From: CAWCWN01 sp963799245
GTDB taxonomy: Bacteria; Chloroflexota; Ktedonobacteria; Ktedonobacterales; Ktedonobacteraceae
Reading direction: 5' to 3'
Length of the DNA: 64,000 nucleotides
Assembly: GCA_963799245.1 (NCBI GenBank)
Contig: CAWCWN010000004.1
Span: 186,001 to 250,000, forward strand
The notes beneath the pieces were generated by a model, which saw only the letters and a program-made list of their open reading frames with translations, was not told where the DNA came from and did not search any database. Shown piece by piece: positions 1-9,108 of the stretch (its first letter is position 1; each line of letters opens with the position of its first letter). The position numbers were made by a program, and so were the translations under genes.

Positions 1-359
1 CCGTTGGCATCCGGCTCGGTGATGACGTGCACCTGGCTGCCCAACGCCTCCATCAGCAGCCTGGTCGACAGGTTGCAGCGGAGGTCCGTCACGCACAGGA
101 ACCGGTAGCCCTTGCTCGCCGCGATCATGCTCAGCGCCACGCCCAGGTTTCCGGACGAGGACTCGACCAGGATCGACCCCGGCGTCAGGACTCCGTCCCG
201 CTCGGCGGCCTCCACCATCTCGGTCGCCGCCTTCAGCTTAATCGAGCCGGCGAAGTTGAAGCCCTCACACTTCAGGAAGAGCGAGTGCCCGAAGATCGAG
301 CGAAGGTCGACGTAGAGCTCCTCCTCGTTGAAGGCCTGGGGAACGGATATGACTGGCAT
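1..359 (-). CDS. SbnA/VioB-like Dap synthase, partial (PLP)
   Basis: The first ~119 codons of a fold-type II PLP enzyme of the cysteine-synthase family; the gene runs off the left edge. It reads like SbnA/VioB enzymes, which join O-phosphoserine and glutamate on the way to L-2,3-diaminopropionate. The likely PLP lysine is K41 in FAGSIKLKAATE, and SSSGNLGVALS is the usual loop that follows. ATG at 359 has a strong AAGGAGG five bases upstream, which fixes the start. It lies just downstream of an SbnB-like gene on the same strand, which is the main argument for Dap rather than cysteine synthesis. GC and codon use are strongly actinobacterial, like the next two genes and unlike the rest of the window. 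A plain cysteine synthase is the alternative. Confidence 0.85.
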   Translation of the reverse strand, partial: MPVISVPQAFNEEELYVDLRSIFGHSLFLKCEGFNFAGSIKLKAATEMVEAAERDGVLTPGSILVESSSGNLGVALSMIAASKGYRFLCVTDLRCNLSTRLLMEALGSQVHVITEPDAN

Positions 360-369
360 AATAGCCTCC

Positions 370-1467
370 TTATCTGCGGTAGAGCACGCGACCGCTCATC
401 CGTACCGGCGCAGCTCGTGGAAGAAGTCGTCGACGACGTGCAACTCGCCGGAGCGGAGCCACCTCGTCGTAGACGTACTTGCCGACCGCGAGGTCGAGCA
501 CTCCGAGGCCGAAGGGCGAGAACACCACCGGCCGATCCGCCGGCACCGTCACCCGCCCGGCCATCACGTCGTCCAACGTGCCGTGCAGGAAGTCCCGCTT
601 GCCCGTGAGCTGTTCGGCCAGATGCGGCGAGGTGTTGGCCTTCAGGCAGTGCTCGATGTCGTCGACGATGTTGGTCGAGGCGAGCACGATCTCCGGCGCA
701 AGGTCGCGCAGCGACACGTGCAGCACCAACGGATTGTGTGCGAACCACGACAGGTCGCTGACATGCGGCTGACCGGCGACGGTGGCGAAGACCACCAGGT
801 CGCTGGAACGGATCAACTGCTCGGCGCTGTCGTGCACGGTGATCCGGCCGGCGGTGCCCGACCGCTCCAGGTAAGCGCGGAAGCCGGCCGCGCTGTCGGC
901 GGACAGGTCGTGCACGCCGATCTCGTCGAACGACCAGCCGGTGGCGGCCAGGAAGGTGTGAATGTAGCGGGCGATCAGGCCCACTCCGAAGAACCCGACG
1001 CGCGTCGGGCGCCGCCGGCCGCGGCTGAGCCAGTCAGCCGCCGACGCCGCCAACGCGGCCGTCCTGGTGGCGCTGATGATCGAGCTTTCCAGGCAGGCGA
1101 ACGGGTAGCCGGTGTCGTGGTCGTTGAGGATCAGCACGGCCGAGGCCCTCGGGATGCCCGCCGCCACGTTCTCCGGGAAGCTGGAGATCCACTTCAGGCC
1201 ATCCACCCGCACCTGCCCGCCGATCGAGGCGGGCAGCGCGATGATCCGCGAGGACGGGCGGTCGGGGAAACGCAGGAAGTACGACGGCGGGTTCACCGAA
1301 TCACCGGCGCTGTGCAGCCGGTAGGTGGCCTCGACCAACTCCACGATCTGCTTCTCGCGCCCCTGCAGCGCGTGCTGGACCTGGGCACCGGAGATCACCG
1401 CGAACGGTGGCACGGTGATCGGCTCGGACGTTGCGGGCTCGGTTGCGGTGGAATGGGTGGTGGTCAT
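370..1467 (-). CDS. SbnB-like dehydrogenase for Dap synthesis, frameshifted 3' end
   Basis: Ornithine cyclodeaminase/SbnB family, about 365 residues. SbnB oxidises N-(amino-carboxyethyl)-glutamate with NAD to release Dap and 2-oxoglutarate. A Rossmann motif (VGFFGVGLIARYIHTFL) and an ending of SPFGLGVLDLAVGKYVY type are visible. The ATG at 1467 overlaps the TGA of the dioxygenase gene (ATGA), so the two are probably translationally coupled; a longer open frame upstream is only antisense noise. After YVYDEVA the frame turns Arg-rich and ends at 370. A one-base shift near 456-461 restores a family-like tail, HVVDDFFHELRRYG, with a stop at 396. So the last ~25 codons carry either a real frameshift or a sequence error. 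High GC. Confidence 0.85.
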   Translation of the reverse strand: MTTTHSTATEPATSEPITVPPFAVISGAQVQHALQGREKQIVELVEATYRLHSAGDSVNPPSYFLRFPDRPSSRIIALPASIGGQVRVDGLKWISSFPENVAAGIPRASAVLILNDHDTGYPFACLESSIISATRTAALAASAADWLSRGRRRPTRVGFFGVGLIARYIHTFLAATGWSFDEIGVHDLSADSAAGFRAYLERSGTAGRITVHDSAEQLIRSSDLVVFATVAGQPHVSDLSWFAHNPLVLHVSLRDLAPEIVLASTNIVDDIEHCLKANTSPHLAEQLTGKRDFLHGTLDDVMAGRVTVPADRPVVFSPFGLGVLDLAVGKYVYDEVAPLRRVARRRRLLPRAAPVRMSGRVLYRR

Positions 1468-2468
1468 CTGGCGGTCACCTCCACGGTCGGCGCGCAGTCG
1501 GCCAGGCGCACCGCGTCGGCCATCGCGACGAGCACTTCGCGCGGTCCCGCGAAGGGCTCCCTGCTGTGCGCGGTGCGGACGTTGTCGACGAGCATCAGGT
1601 CGCCGGCCTGCCACGGCTCGCGTGCGGTGTTGGCCTCGTAGACCTGGTTGAGCAGCTGCACGACGTCCTCGCCGATCGGGTCGCCGTCCCCGAAGCGGGT
1701 ATTGAACGGCAGCCCGTCGGCGCCGTAGACGTCCACCAGGTACTCGCGCACCTCGGGGGCCAGCGTCCACTCGTTGAGGAAGGCGATCTGGTTGAACCAG
1801 CAGCGCTGGCCGGTGACCGGGTGACGCACCACGGCGCTGCGGCGCTGCCTGGTGCGCAGTCCACCGTCGGGTTGCCACGCGAACTCGATCGCGTTGGCGC
1901 GGCAGTAACTCTCGACGGCGCCACGGTCCTCGGTGCCGAACGCCTCAGCGAAGGTCGCGCCGATCTCGTCGTTGTAGCTGCGGGTGAGCAGCCAGCCCTC
2001 CCGCTCGAACCGCTCGATCAACTCGGCGGGCAGCGCGTCGAGCACGGTCGGCGAGTCGGCCACTGCGGTCGCCCCGCCGTCGGTGGGCGCGCTGAGGCAC
2101 GCGAACAGCATCAGGCCGGGGAACTCAAGCGTGTAGCTCAGTTCGTGGTGCATACACATCGGCTGGTTCGACGGCCACGTCGATGAGGAGTACACGCCGT
2201 CAGAGTAGGTCCGCCGGGGCGCGAAGGCCTCCCTCTCGGTCATCAGACCGGTGGCCAGCCGCCCGAAGACGGCAGCGATCTCGGCCGCGTCGCGCAGCCC
2301 GAGGCCGCGGACCAGGACCGAACCGTGCTTGATGACGGCGGCGCGCAGCGCCACCCGGTGCTCGGCGACCCAGCGAGCTGGGTCGCCGGTGGCCTCGGCC
2401 CGTAGCAGCGGAGGCTTGCCGGGTTGCAGGTTCACGTCGAGCAGGAATGCCCGGGATGAGGACGACAT
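1464..2468 (-). CDS. Fe(II)/2-oxoglutarate dioxygenase, SyrP/TauD type
   Basis: A 334-residue TauD/TfdA-superfamily protein. The metal triad can be read as H107-x-E109 (in CMHHELSYTLEF) and H301 (in VRTAHSREPF), with R310 as the likely 2-oxoglutarate clamp. The HHELSY context and the following GGATAVAD resemble SyrP-type hydroxylases, which act on amino acids bound to NRPS carrier proteins; that comparison is from memory. ATG at 2468 follows AAGGAG closely. It is first in a three-gene minus-strand operon with SbnB- and SbnA-like genes, so a plausible role is hydroxylation of an amino acid in a Dap peptide pathway. The substrate cannot be told from sequence. High GC suggests transfer from an actinobacterium. 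Confidence 0.85.
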   Translation of the reverse strand: MSSSSRAFLLDVNLQPGKPPLLRAEATGDPARWVAEHRVALRAAVIKHGSVLVRGLGLRDAAEIAAVFGRLATGLMTEREAFAPRRTYSDGVYSSSTWPSNQPMCMHHELSYTLEFPGLMLFACLSAPTDGGATAVADSPTVLDALPAELIERFEREGWLLTRSYNDEIGATFAEAFGTEDRGAVESYCRANAIEFAWQPDGGLRTRQRRSAVVRHPVTGQRCWFNQIAFLNEWTLAPEVREYLVDVYGADGLPFNTRFGDGDPIGEDVVQLLNQVYEANTAREPWQAGDLMLVDNVRTAHSREPFAGPREVLVAMADAVRLADCAPTVEVTAR

Positions 2469-2881
2469 CTCGATCTCCTTTCAGGAATCCTGGATAATTT
2501 CTATCTTTGCACTTTTTTGATTTTCGCCAGTTAAAGTGAGCCATGTCTAGCACATCTTGTGGCTCAAGCCCATCTTTTGATACAATATATAGCGGGCAAG
2601 TAAAGACTGCAAAGATAGAGAAAGTGTAACCAAAGTAGTTGGAAGAGACAAGCGTGAAAGCACGAAAGTTTTTGGTAGGTATTTAGCTGTAATATTGGTT
2701 ACGAGCCAGGGGAAAATTACCCGCGAATTATCAGCGTAAATCTACTACCCTATATTGCTACTTCATACGCGAATTTCCCCATTTAGAAGGGGGGTAATGC
2801 AGTAACATTACGTACCTATTTGTACTAACCTCGATGTAGCAATCTAAACTTCCTTATGGCTGACAATACGCTGCCCAAAGC
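2469..2881. promoter_or_regulatory. AT-rich leader with 12-bp inverted repeat
   Basis: No gene seen. GC falls sharply here, marking the edge of the high-GC island. A perfect inverted repeat, TCTATCTTTGCA (2500-2511) and TGCAAAGATAGA (2608-2619), brackets the region directly upstream of the dioxygenase start and could be an operator or a transposon scar. A related stretch, AAAAAGTGCAAATATAGAG, recurs at 5036-5054. Confidence 0.4.
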
Positions 2882-3046
2882 TCATAAGGCTTTGTTCTCT
2901 TTGAGAAAAGTTGAGCAATTCATGCAGCGCTCCCACCGACTCACCATCTCGAAGCTGGTGCCAACTGCTTGAGCCAGCTGGGCCTGGGACCAGCCCTGAC
3001 GGCTGCGTGCCCCTCTCAACCGTTCATTGGGCACGCACTCTTCCAT
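2882..3046 (-). pseudogene. XRE-type HTH regulator, N-terminal fragment
   Basis: A 54-codon frame from ATG 3046 reads like the first half of a Cro/C1 HTH domain: RGARSRQGWSQAQLAQAVGT followed by SFEMVSRWER. Similar N-termini precede long ATPase regulators in Ktedonobacteria. The frame stops right after the recognition helix, with nothing recognisable behind it, so it looks like a remnant. Confidence 0.6.
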
Positions 3047-3285
3047 GGTCATTATGGAATTTCCTTCTTTCTAGTCAGTGCTTTGCTGCGAAAAGCGCGC
3101 AACATATCCAAAGAAGTCCAGGACCTGTCAAAGCAAATCCTGGTAGATAACGCCTGCCTGTGGCATACTCAATGTATTGACGTCGCCAACAAGAAAGCTG
3201 GCATCCACCAGAGAGGCTGCCTTGAAATGAGCCTGATACTGCATGATAATCTTCAGCAGAAGTTATCATTCCTGGTAGTGGTTGC

Positions 3286-3628
3286 AATGAGAATGACCTG
3301 GTCAAATACCCTCCAGATAGCTCTTGTACTTAGCGTGATCGTTGTCGCTCTTGCTTATTTTCAAGCCAGGCATGTACGCCGGGAAAAAGCTCTTGAGCAT
3401 ACGCGAGCAAGATATGCCTCCGGGCTGGCATTAGTCCGCTATGTCCAGCTGAGTCATCAATGCTCAGAACCAGTCGCGTACCAGCTGCTTGCCACCTTTG
3501 TCAAAAAACATCTTCCGGCAGATGGCTCTAGCTCGATTGAACTGATGGCAGCATGTGAAAGACAACGCCTCTTAGAGAGAGCTCAAGGTCTCTTAACTCA
3601 GGATCCCGACGCAATCGACAGAATGTAG
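3286..3628 (+). CDS. small single-span membrane protein, unknown
   Basis: Not recognised. From ATG 3286 (or 3292) it encodes ~113 residues: one hydrophobic helix near the N-terminus (TLQIALVLSVIVVALAYF), a basic patch (ARHVRREK), then a soluble helical part ending LTQDPDAIDRM. The frame is open back to 2969, but the upstream part lacks protein-like composition, overlaps the HTH remnant on the other strand and is probably not translated. No convincing ribosome-binding site was found for any start. Convergent with the response regulator at 4005. Confidence 0.4.
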
Positions 3629-4004
3629 CTGCGAGGCGCGCCTATCTCCTGAGCCCGTTCTCGCTACCTGGAGGATATGCCGCCAGTTAAGCAGCCACTC
3701 CAAACAGACGAGCGAAAAGGTGACCTGGCACTCGATGTTTGCTTTCTCCATGCCCTGTAGTTGTCCTTTCCTCCTCCTCTGGGATCTCTGCCAACCAGTC
3801 CGCAGAGTTTTTATTGAATGGCTGGGCGTGAGGGGTACTGCCTTGCTGCAGTTCTGCTGCAACACTATCTTTGCGGGAGGATGATTTCCCTGGTTCAAGA
3901 GAGGGATAGAGCCGCTTGATTGAGTTTGATACGGGCAGCAGTCGTGGTGAAGCGCCACTTGAACGGGGTAGGAGTATCTATCGATACCGGTGCTTCCTCG
4001 TTGG
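3629..4004. other. no recognisable gene
   Basis: A minus-strand open frame covers part of this stretch, but its composition gives no family resemblance and it overlaps the response-regulator end. I see no convincing gene, RNA or repeat. Confidence 0.3.
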
Positions 4005-4718
4005 TCACAGAACCGATCGGTGGTGGATGAGATAGGCCGCTTCGGTGCGGTTCTGGACGCCAAGCTTGCTCAGAATACTCTGGACATGTTTTTGCACGGT
4101 CTTCTCAGAAATATGTAGCCCCGCAGCAATCTCGCGGTCACGATTTCCCTGGCTGATTAACTGGAGGATTTCGCGTTCCCGTAGCGTTAACTGTGCCAGC
4201 CCTTTAGAGGCTGCCGCGAACAATGATGGACGACGGCCCGAGCCATTCTCGGATGCCCAGAATGGCAGCGCAGCCGTACGTAAGCGCTGCATCAGGCGCG
4301 TCAGCAGTTCTGGACGGAGCACGAATTCACCGCGGCAGAGCTGGTGGATAATGGTCATGATTTCAGCCAGATCCACGTCTTGTTGAGAGCGATAGCCCTG
4401 CGCGCCCCCCATGATGGCGTCAAAGGCTTCCTGCTCGTCCTCGACATCAGCCAACGCCATGATGTGGGCAGCGGGAACGAGCCTCCTCATGCGACTGATC
4501 TCTGCTATGCTCTCGCTGCGCGCCATGTAGAGATCCAGCCAGATGATGTCCGGGTGCGCTCTGGTTATCTGAGCTTCAGCCTCCGTGTAATCCTGTGCCA
4601 TGAGGACGCGCTCGACCTCGGACTGGGAGATCAGCTCCTGGCTGATGGCTGAGCGAACCAGGGCATGATCATCCACAATCAGTACGGTGATGGGTTTTAG
4701 CAACGTTAAAGCATTCAA
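4005..4718 (-). CDS. NarL/LuxR-family response regulator
   Basis: A receiver domain (TVLIVDDHALVRSAIS, phospho-acceptor Asp in IIWLDLY) followed by a C-terminal LuxR HTH (LTLREREILQLISQG, ISEKTVQKHVQSIL). The receiver is odd: the conserved Thr/Ser position reads MALADV, and the usual GYLLK lysine region reads GYRSQQD, so phosphorylation switching may be weak or absent. No ATG fits; TTG at 4718 has AAAAGG six to eight bases upstream, and TTG at 4733 is an alternative. No intact kinase gene is adjacent, though a kinase-like remnant lies at 5153-5280 on the same strand, directly upstream. The pair may once have been a two-component system. Confidence 0.85.
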   Translation of the reverse strand: MNALTLLKPITVLIVDDHALVRSAISQELISQSEVERVLMAQDYTEAEAQITRAHPDIIWLDLYMARSESIAEISRMRRLVPAAHIMALADVEDEQEAFDAIMGGAQGYRSQQDVDLAEIMTIIHQLCRGEFVLRPELLTRLMQRLRTAALPFWASENGSGRRPSLFAAASKGLAQLTLREREILQLISQGNRDREIAAGLHISEKTVQKHVQSILSKLGVQNRTEAAYLIHHRSVL

Positions 4719-4733
4719 TCTAAACCTTTTCAA

Positions 4734-5152
4734 TCTATTCAGTTCGTTGTATTGCAGTGGGCGCTAGGCGCCATTTGTGAGTTCAGGGAAGTGTATTCCT
4801 AGTTAAGGATTCAGTTCGAGAACATCGAAATAGAGAAAAAGGGCTTTCTCCCTCCACGTCTTTGCTGGTATTTCAGACTCATCACCACAATAATTATTGA
4901 CGGTTCGCTCATTATTCTTGCATGTATCAAGGTTTTTGAACATCTCTGCTTATCGACTAAAATTATGCAACTCATATGTATTGACGTTTAGATAAAATTT
5001 AACACAAGGCAAGTCTTCTTTAAGACGGGTTGACCAAAAAGTGCAAATATAGAGATGTAACTCTATAAGTATAATCGGCAGAGCAAGCTTAACAATAAAG
5101 GGCGAAGAGATAACAACGATCAGAAGGTGTCCGTCTTAAAAGAATGTGCCAT
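4734..5152. other. gene-less AT-rich stretch
   Basis: No gene recognised. Upstream of the response regulator it is AT-rich. GAAGAGATAACAACGATCAG near 5103 resembles the start of an IS3 remnant near 55478, so this stretch may carry an old IS3 end. Confidence 0.3.
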
Positions 5153-5280
5153 TTATACCTGCTCCGGCTCATCAGCCAGCGGCAGCATGAACCAGAAGGT
5201 CGCGCCCTCGCCGGGGCTGCTCTCGACGCCCACCTGCCCCTGGTGCTGCGCTATAATGGTTCACGCGATATGTAGCCCTA
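5153..5280 (-). pseudogene. histidine kinase C-terminal remnant
   Basis: Translating the minus strand gives IIAQHQGQVGVESSPGEG then ATFWFMLPLADEPEQV and a stop, the typical end of a HATPase domain (G2 box GEGATFWF). It is preceded by LHIA and an in-frame TGA where kinases have GLYISR. Only ~40 codons survive, so this is a decayed kinase end. Confidence 0.7.
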
Positions 5281-5955
5281 TGATACACAAAACATCCTTG
5301 ATATCTACGCGGAAATGCCGATATCCTCTATTTGGGAGAGGTACTCAACGGTTGCGTCTTTGAGCAGTGGGACCCGCGGAACCTTCTCTCCGCTTAGGAG
5401 CTGGGCTCTTGTTGAAAAAGTGGGGGAAATGGTGCGATCCTTGATGAGTCTCTGAGGATGTCAGCGCAGGCCTTTTGTGTGTAACGGGGCAGGACGAAAT
5501 GGAACACAATTCGTACTCAGCAGACTTCAAAGTGAAAGTAGTTCCAGAGGGCTTGCAGCGGGACACGACCTGATCCTGAAGATGAAGACACGCCTTCAAA
5601 GGCTGGTGCAATGAGCACTGCATCGGGATCAATCTCATACCACCGGCACTAACGGCAATTGCGACAGATTGAGGCGGTGAAGGCATGGTATGAAGTGCGA
5701 AGACAATTCTCTGGCATGCTCATTTACCACCAGGATAGTCACCGTCCGATCTGTGTAACTTCTGCGCGCAAATGCTTCCGAGGAAAAGTTGCCCACTGTT
5801 CATTTCTTGGGAACTACTATAATACATATATAAATGCTTTGATCTCTGTACATCAAAACGGTAATGTACCTCTGCCCTAGTATTAGATTTGGTGTTCAAT
5901 CATTTCGTTTAATATAAACGCGCAGTGATATTTGATTCAACTGGAGTAGATCCTT
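5281..5955. other. decayed insertion-sequence region and LuxR promoter
   Basis: Apart from the short IS3 OrfA remnant, no intact gene is seen. The last ~70 bases are AT-rich and lead to GGAG before the large regulator start at 5956, so its promoter probably lies there. Confidence 0.35.
5499..5573 (+). pseudogene. IS3-family OrfA N-terminal remnant
   Basis: Starting at ATG 5499 the frame reads SYSADFKVKVVPEGLQ, the N-terminal hallmark of IS3 OrfA (YSAEFKAKVVLEAL type), then hits a stop after 24 codons. A comparable remnant lies at 55486. Confidence 0.6.
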
Positions 5956-8943
5956 ATGTTAGATCAGTTTAGTAGGCAAGCGACGATTGACTTTGTTCCA
6001 TCATCTGGCACGCATTTCGTAGGTAGACAACGCGAGTTGACACTCATCTGGAATCACTACAAGGCAGTCAGGAATGGGAGTTCAAGGGTAATATTGCTTG
6101 TCGGAGAGCTAGGAATTGGTAAGACATGCCTGTTAGCTGAGATTGCCGCGCGCACACTGAAGGATCGGGCGGTTGTTCTGCGAGGCGGTGCCACGGAAGC
6201 CGAGGGCATGCCTCCCTATCTCCCTTTCCTGGAAGCGCTGGGTGAGCATATCCGCCTCACCCCGTTAGACCAGTTGCGTGAACAGGTCGCCCATGCGCCT
6301 CAACTGCTGGCGAGCATTTTTCCCGAACTGGCCGTGCGACTTGCCGAGCTGCCAGAACTCTATCCCTCGCCTCCCGAGCAGGCGCGCCTGCGCCTCTACG
6401 AAGCCATTGGCACATTCATTGAAGCGATCAGCATGTCACATAGCCTCATCCTCATGCTCGATGACCTCCACTGGGCAGACTCCGCCAGCCTGGACCTGCT
6501 GTGTTATATCGCCCAGCATCATTCGAAGGCCAGGTTGTTGATCCTGGGCACCTGCCGCGAAGATGAGATTGAGCTAAACCCAACACTTGGCCAGGCTGTG
6601 AACGAGCTCGTCCGCCAGCGCATCCTCACCCGGATCGCTGTCGAACCACTGTCGCGCGCGGAGATCGAAGCGCTTGCCGCGGGCTACCTGGGGGCCCCTC
6701 TCAGTGCGAGTGTAAGCCAGCTCCTCTTTGAGCAGAGCGAGGGCAATCCTTTCTTTGCCGAGGAGCTCATCCGCAGCTGGCTTGAGGAGGGTACCCTCAT
6801 CCAGGAGCAGAGCCAGTGGGTGGCGGTCGCAACTTCACTGCTGCAGACGCTTCCAGCCAGCATCGTCGGGACACTGCGCCAGCGACTGGCCAGGCTCTCC
6901 TCCAACACCATCGATCACCTGCAGATCGCCGCCAACATTGGCCGTACATTTGACGTCGCCTTGCTCGCCGCGGTGGAAGGCCTGGACGCCGAGACGATCG
7001 AGGAGGATCTGCGTGAAGCCAGCCGTGCCGGGCTCGTGCGCGCCGACCAGCATGAGACACTCACCTTCAGTCACGACAAAATCCGCGAGTGCCTGTATGC
7101 CGAAGTCAGCATATCACGCCGCCGGCGCCTGCATGAAAGCATTGGCTCCATCCTGGAGCTTCGCTACGACCAGGCGGGCCCGAAGAGCTCCCAGCAGCTG
7201 GCCGAACTCGCCTTTCATTTCACACGCGGTGGCGACCAGACACGAGGTGTGATATACTCCCAGCTCGCCGCTGAACAGGCGCGGCGCGCCTCTGCCTTCG
7301 ATGAGGCCAGGATGCACTATCGCGCGGCGCTCGACCTCCTGCATGCCGATGATGACAGGCGCGGCGGACTACTGCTACAGGTGGGCGAAACCTCGCTGCT
7401 GGTGAGTCTGAGTAGTGAGGCAGTGCTTGCCTACGAGGCAGCGCTCACGTGGTTACTGCGCGCGGGTGAGCAACAAGCAGCTGCACGCGCTGCCCATGGC
7501 CTGGGGCTGGCCCACTGGCAGCGTAATGATTTACAAGCAGCCCGCGCGGCCCTCGAACGAAGCCTGGAACTCGGGGATAAGCAGCCGAGCGCAGAACTGG
7601 TGCTGGTCCTGGTTGACCTCTCCATGTTGCTGACGATCTTCCTGGATCAACATGAAGAGGGAATTGCGTACGCACAGCGGGCGCTGGCGCTGGCCCGCAG
7701 CCTCGCAGATCACCGCCTCGAGGCCACAGCAATTAGGACAGCGGTCGCCGGGAAGATCTTTATACGCGCCAGCGACATCGCGCTTGACTTACAGTTACTG
7801 GAACGGGCCATGGCGCTGGCGGAAGAGACTAACGACCTGGCTGAGGCGGCCGAGTGTTGCCTGTGTCTGGCCGGGATCCACTACTGGCAAGCCGAGATGA
7901 GACGCTCTTATGCTGTGAGTGTACAGAGAAAAATGTTTATTGAGCGCTGCCGGCAGCCGCACCGCCTACGCAACATGTATGCCTGGCCTGCGCTGCTGTT
8001 CGCGAGTCAGGGAACGTGGATCGAAGCAGAACAGGCCATCGAGCAGGCGCTGGCGGTAGTACTCACTTCAAAGTCCTCCGACCTGGCTTTTCAACACCAC
8101 ATACGGGGATTCCTGGCGTACCAGCGGGAAGATTACGCGTCTGCTGAGCGCGAGCTGCAGGCGGCGCTGGAGAACCAGCATAGAACCCTTGCAGGGCTGC
8201 TGTTCCATCCTGCGGGCCTGCTGGGATTGACCCTGCTGGCGCTCGGGAAGCACGAAGAAGCAAATGCCAGGATGGCCCAATTGGAGGCATACATTGCCGG
8301 ATTCCCCGGCGATTCACTGCCGGCCATATCAAGCATGACCTGCCTGGCGCTCATGGCGCTAGGCCTGGACGACCGCGAGCGGGCAGCGAAGCTCTATCCA
8401 AAACTCCTGGCAACCAGTGGCCAGTATCACTGGTTCCTGGTCGACCGTGTGCTGGGAGAGCTGGCCTGTCTGTGTAACGATAGGGAAAAGGCCATGGTCC
8501 ACCTTGCGGCGGCGGAGACAACGGCGCGACGTGAAAATCTGCGCCCTGAACTGGCACGCACACTCGTCGCGCAGGCGAACTGTGAGATAGCATGCGACGG
8601 GCCGGGCAGCGCTTCTCGCGCTGGAGACCTCCTTAAGCAGGCACTGGCGCTCTTTGAGCAATTACACCTGGCAAAGGCGGCAGGCGATGCACGTCACCTG
8701 CTCCACCTGCTCTCGCACCCGCCTTTGAGGACAACTCTCCCCTTGCTGCCAGCCGGATTGACCAGGAGTGAGGCCAGAGTCCTGCACCTGGTGACGCTCG
8801 GCAAGAACAACCGCCAGATTGCTGAAGAGTTGAGCATCAGCGAGAAAACAGTCGCCAACCACCTCAGCCACATTTTCATGAAGACCGATAGCGAGAACCG
8901 GGCCGCGGCAACCGCCTTTGCCATCCGTAGCGGGCTGGTTTAG
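5956..8943 (+). CDS. large ATP-binding LuxR-family regulator (LAL/MalT-like)
   Basis: A 995-residue STAND-type regulator. An N-terminal AAA/NTPase module shows Walker A GELGIGKT (residues ~50-57) and Walker B LILMLDDLHWAD (~170). A long helical TPR-like region follows (~400-900), with a C-terminal LuxR HTH (RSEARVLHLVTLGKNNRQIA, ISEKTVANHLSHIF). Such proteins are one-component switches that bind ATP and an inducer before activating promoters. ATG 5956 has GGAG upstream. It lies directly before the polysaccharide genes and reads toward them, so it is a candidate activator. A fragment of a close paralogue is found at 48852-49151. The frame is intact and full length. Confidence 0.92.
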   Translation: MLDQFSRQATIDFVPSSGTHFVGRQRELTLIWNHYKAVRNGSSRVILLVGELGIGKTCLLAEIAARTLKDRAVVLRGGATEAEGMPPYLPFLEALGEHIRLTPLDQLREQVAHAPQLLASIFPELAVRLAELPELYPSPPEQARLRLYEAIGTFIEAISMSHSLILMLDDLHWADSASLDLLCYIAQHHSKARLLILGTCREDEIELNPTLGQAVNELVRQRILTRIAVEPLSRAEIEALAAGYLGAPLSASVSQLLFEQSEGNPFFAEELIRSWLEEGTLIQEQSQWVAVATSLLQTLPASIVGTLRQRLARLSSNTIDHLQIAANIGRTFDVALLAAVEGLDAETIEEDLREASRAGLVRADQHETLTFSHDKIRECLYAEVSISRRRRLHESIGSILELRYDQAGPKSSQQLAELAFHFTRGGDQTRGVIYSQLAAEQARRASAFDEARMHYRAALDLLHADDDRRGGLLLQVGETSLLVSLSSEAVLAYEAALTWLLRAGEQQAAARAAHGLGLAHWQRNDLQAARAALERSLELGDKQPSAELVLVLVDLSMLLTIFLDQHEEGIAYAQRALALARSLADHRLEATAIRTAVAGKIFIRASDIALDLQLLERAMALAEETNDLAEAAECCLCLAGIHYWQAEMRRSYAVSVQRKMFIERCRQPHRLRNMYAWPALLFASQGTWIEAEQAIEQALAVVLTSKSSDLAFQHHIRGFLAYQREDYASAERELQAALENQHRTLAGLLFHPAGLLGLTLLALGKHEEANARMAQLEAYIAGFPGDSLPAISSMTCLALMALGLDDRERAAKLYPKLLATSGQYHWFLVDRVLGELACLCNDREKAMVHLAAAETTARRENLRPELARTLVAQANCEIACDGPGSASRAGDLLKQALALFEQLHLAKAAGDARHLLHLLSHPPLRTTLPLLPAGLTRSEARVLHLVTLGKNNRQIAEELSISEKTVANHLSHIFMKTDSENRAAATAFAIRSGLV

Positions 8944-9108
8944 ATGTACTCTTGCTCCACTTTATGGCAGGTGCTTCTTTCTCTGCTGAGAGTTGAAAAC
9001 GATCCAAAGAAGGCGGCAAAGGCACACCATATCCGCACTCAGCAGGAGAAAGGCGCGTCCCTGGGATTGCAGGACAGCAAGCATTGCCAGGTATGCTAAA
9101 ATGAATAT

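Noticed and set aside
27..1651. Long plus-strand open frames over the first 2.2 kb
   Set aside because: High GC leaves all frames open. They are low-complexity shadows of the minus-strand Dap operon.
1467..1878. N-terminal extension of the SbnB-like frame up to 1878
   Set aside because: It is antisense-like, Arg-rich translation of the dioxygenase gene. The ATGA overlap at 1467 and the family's usual start argue against it.
3593..4063. 156-codon minus-strand frame
   Set aside because: No recognisable motif, overlaps the end of the response regulator and lacks a start signal.
6728..8924. Many open frames overlapping the LuxR regulator
   Set aside because: They lack protein-like composition and lie wholly within a strong 995-residue gene.
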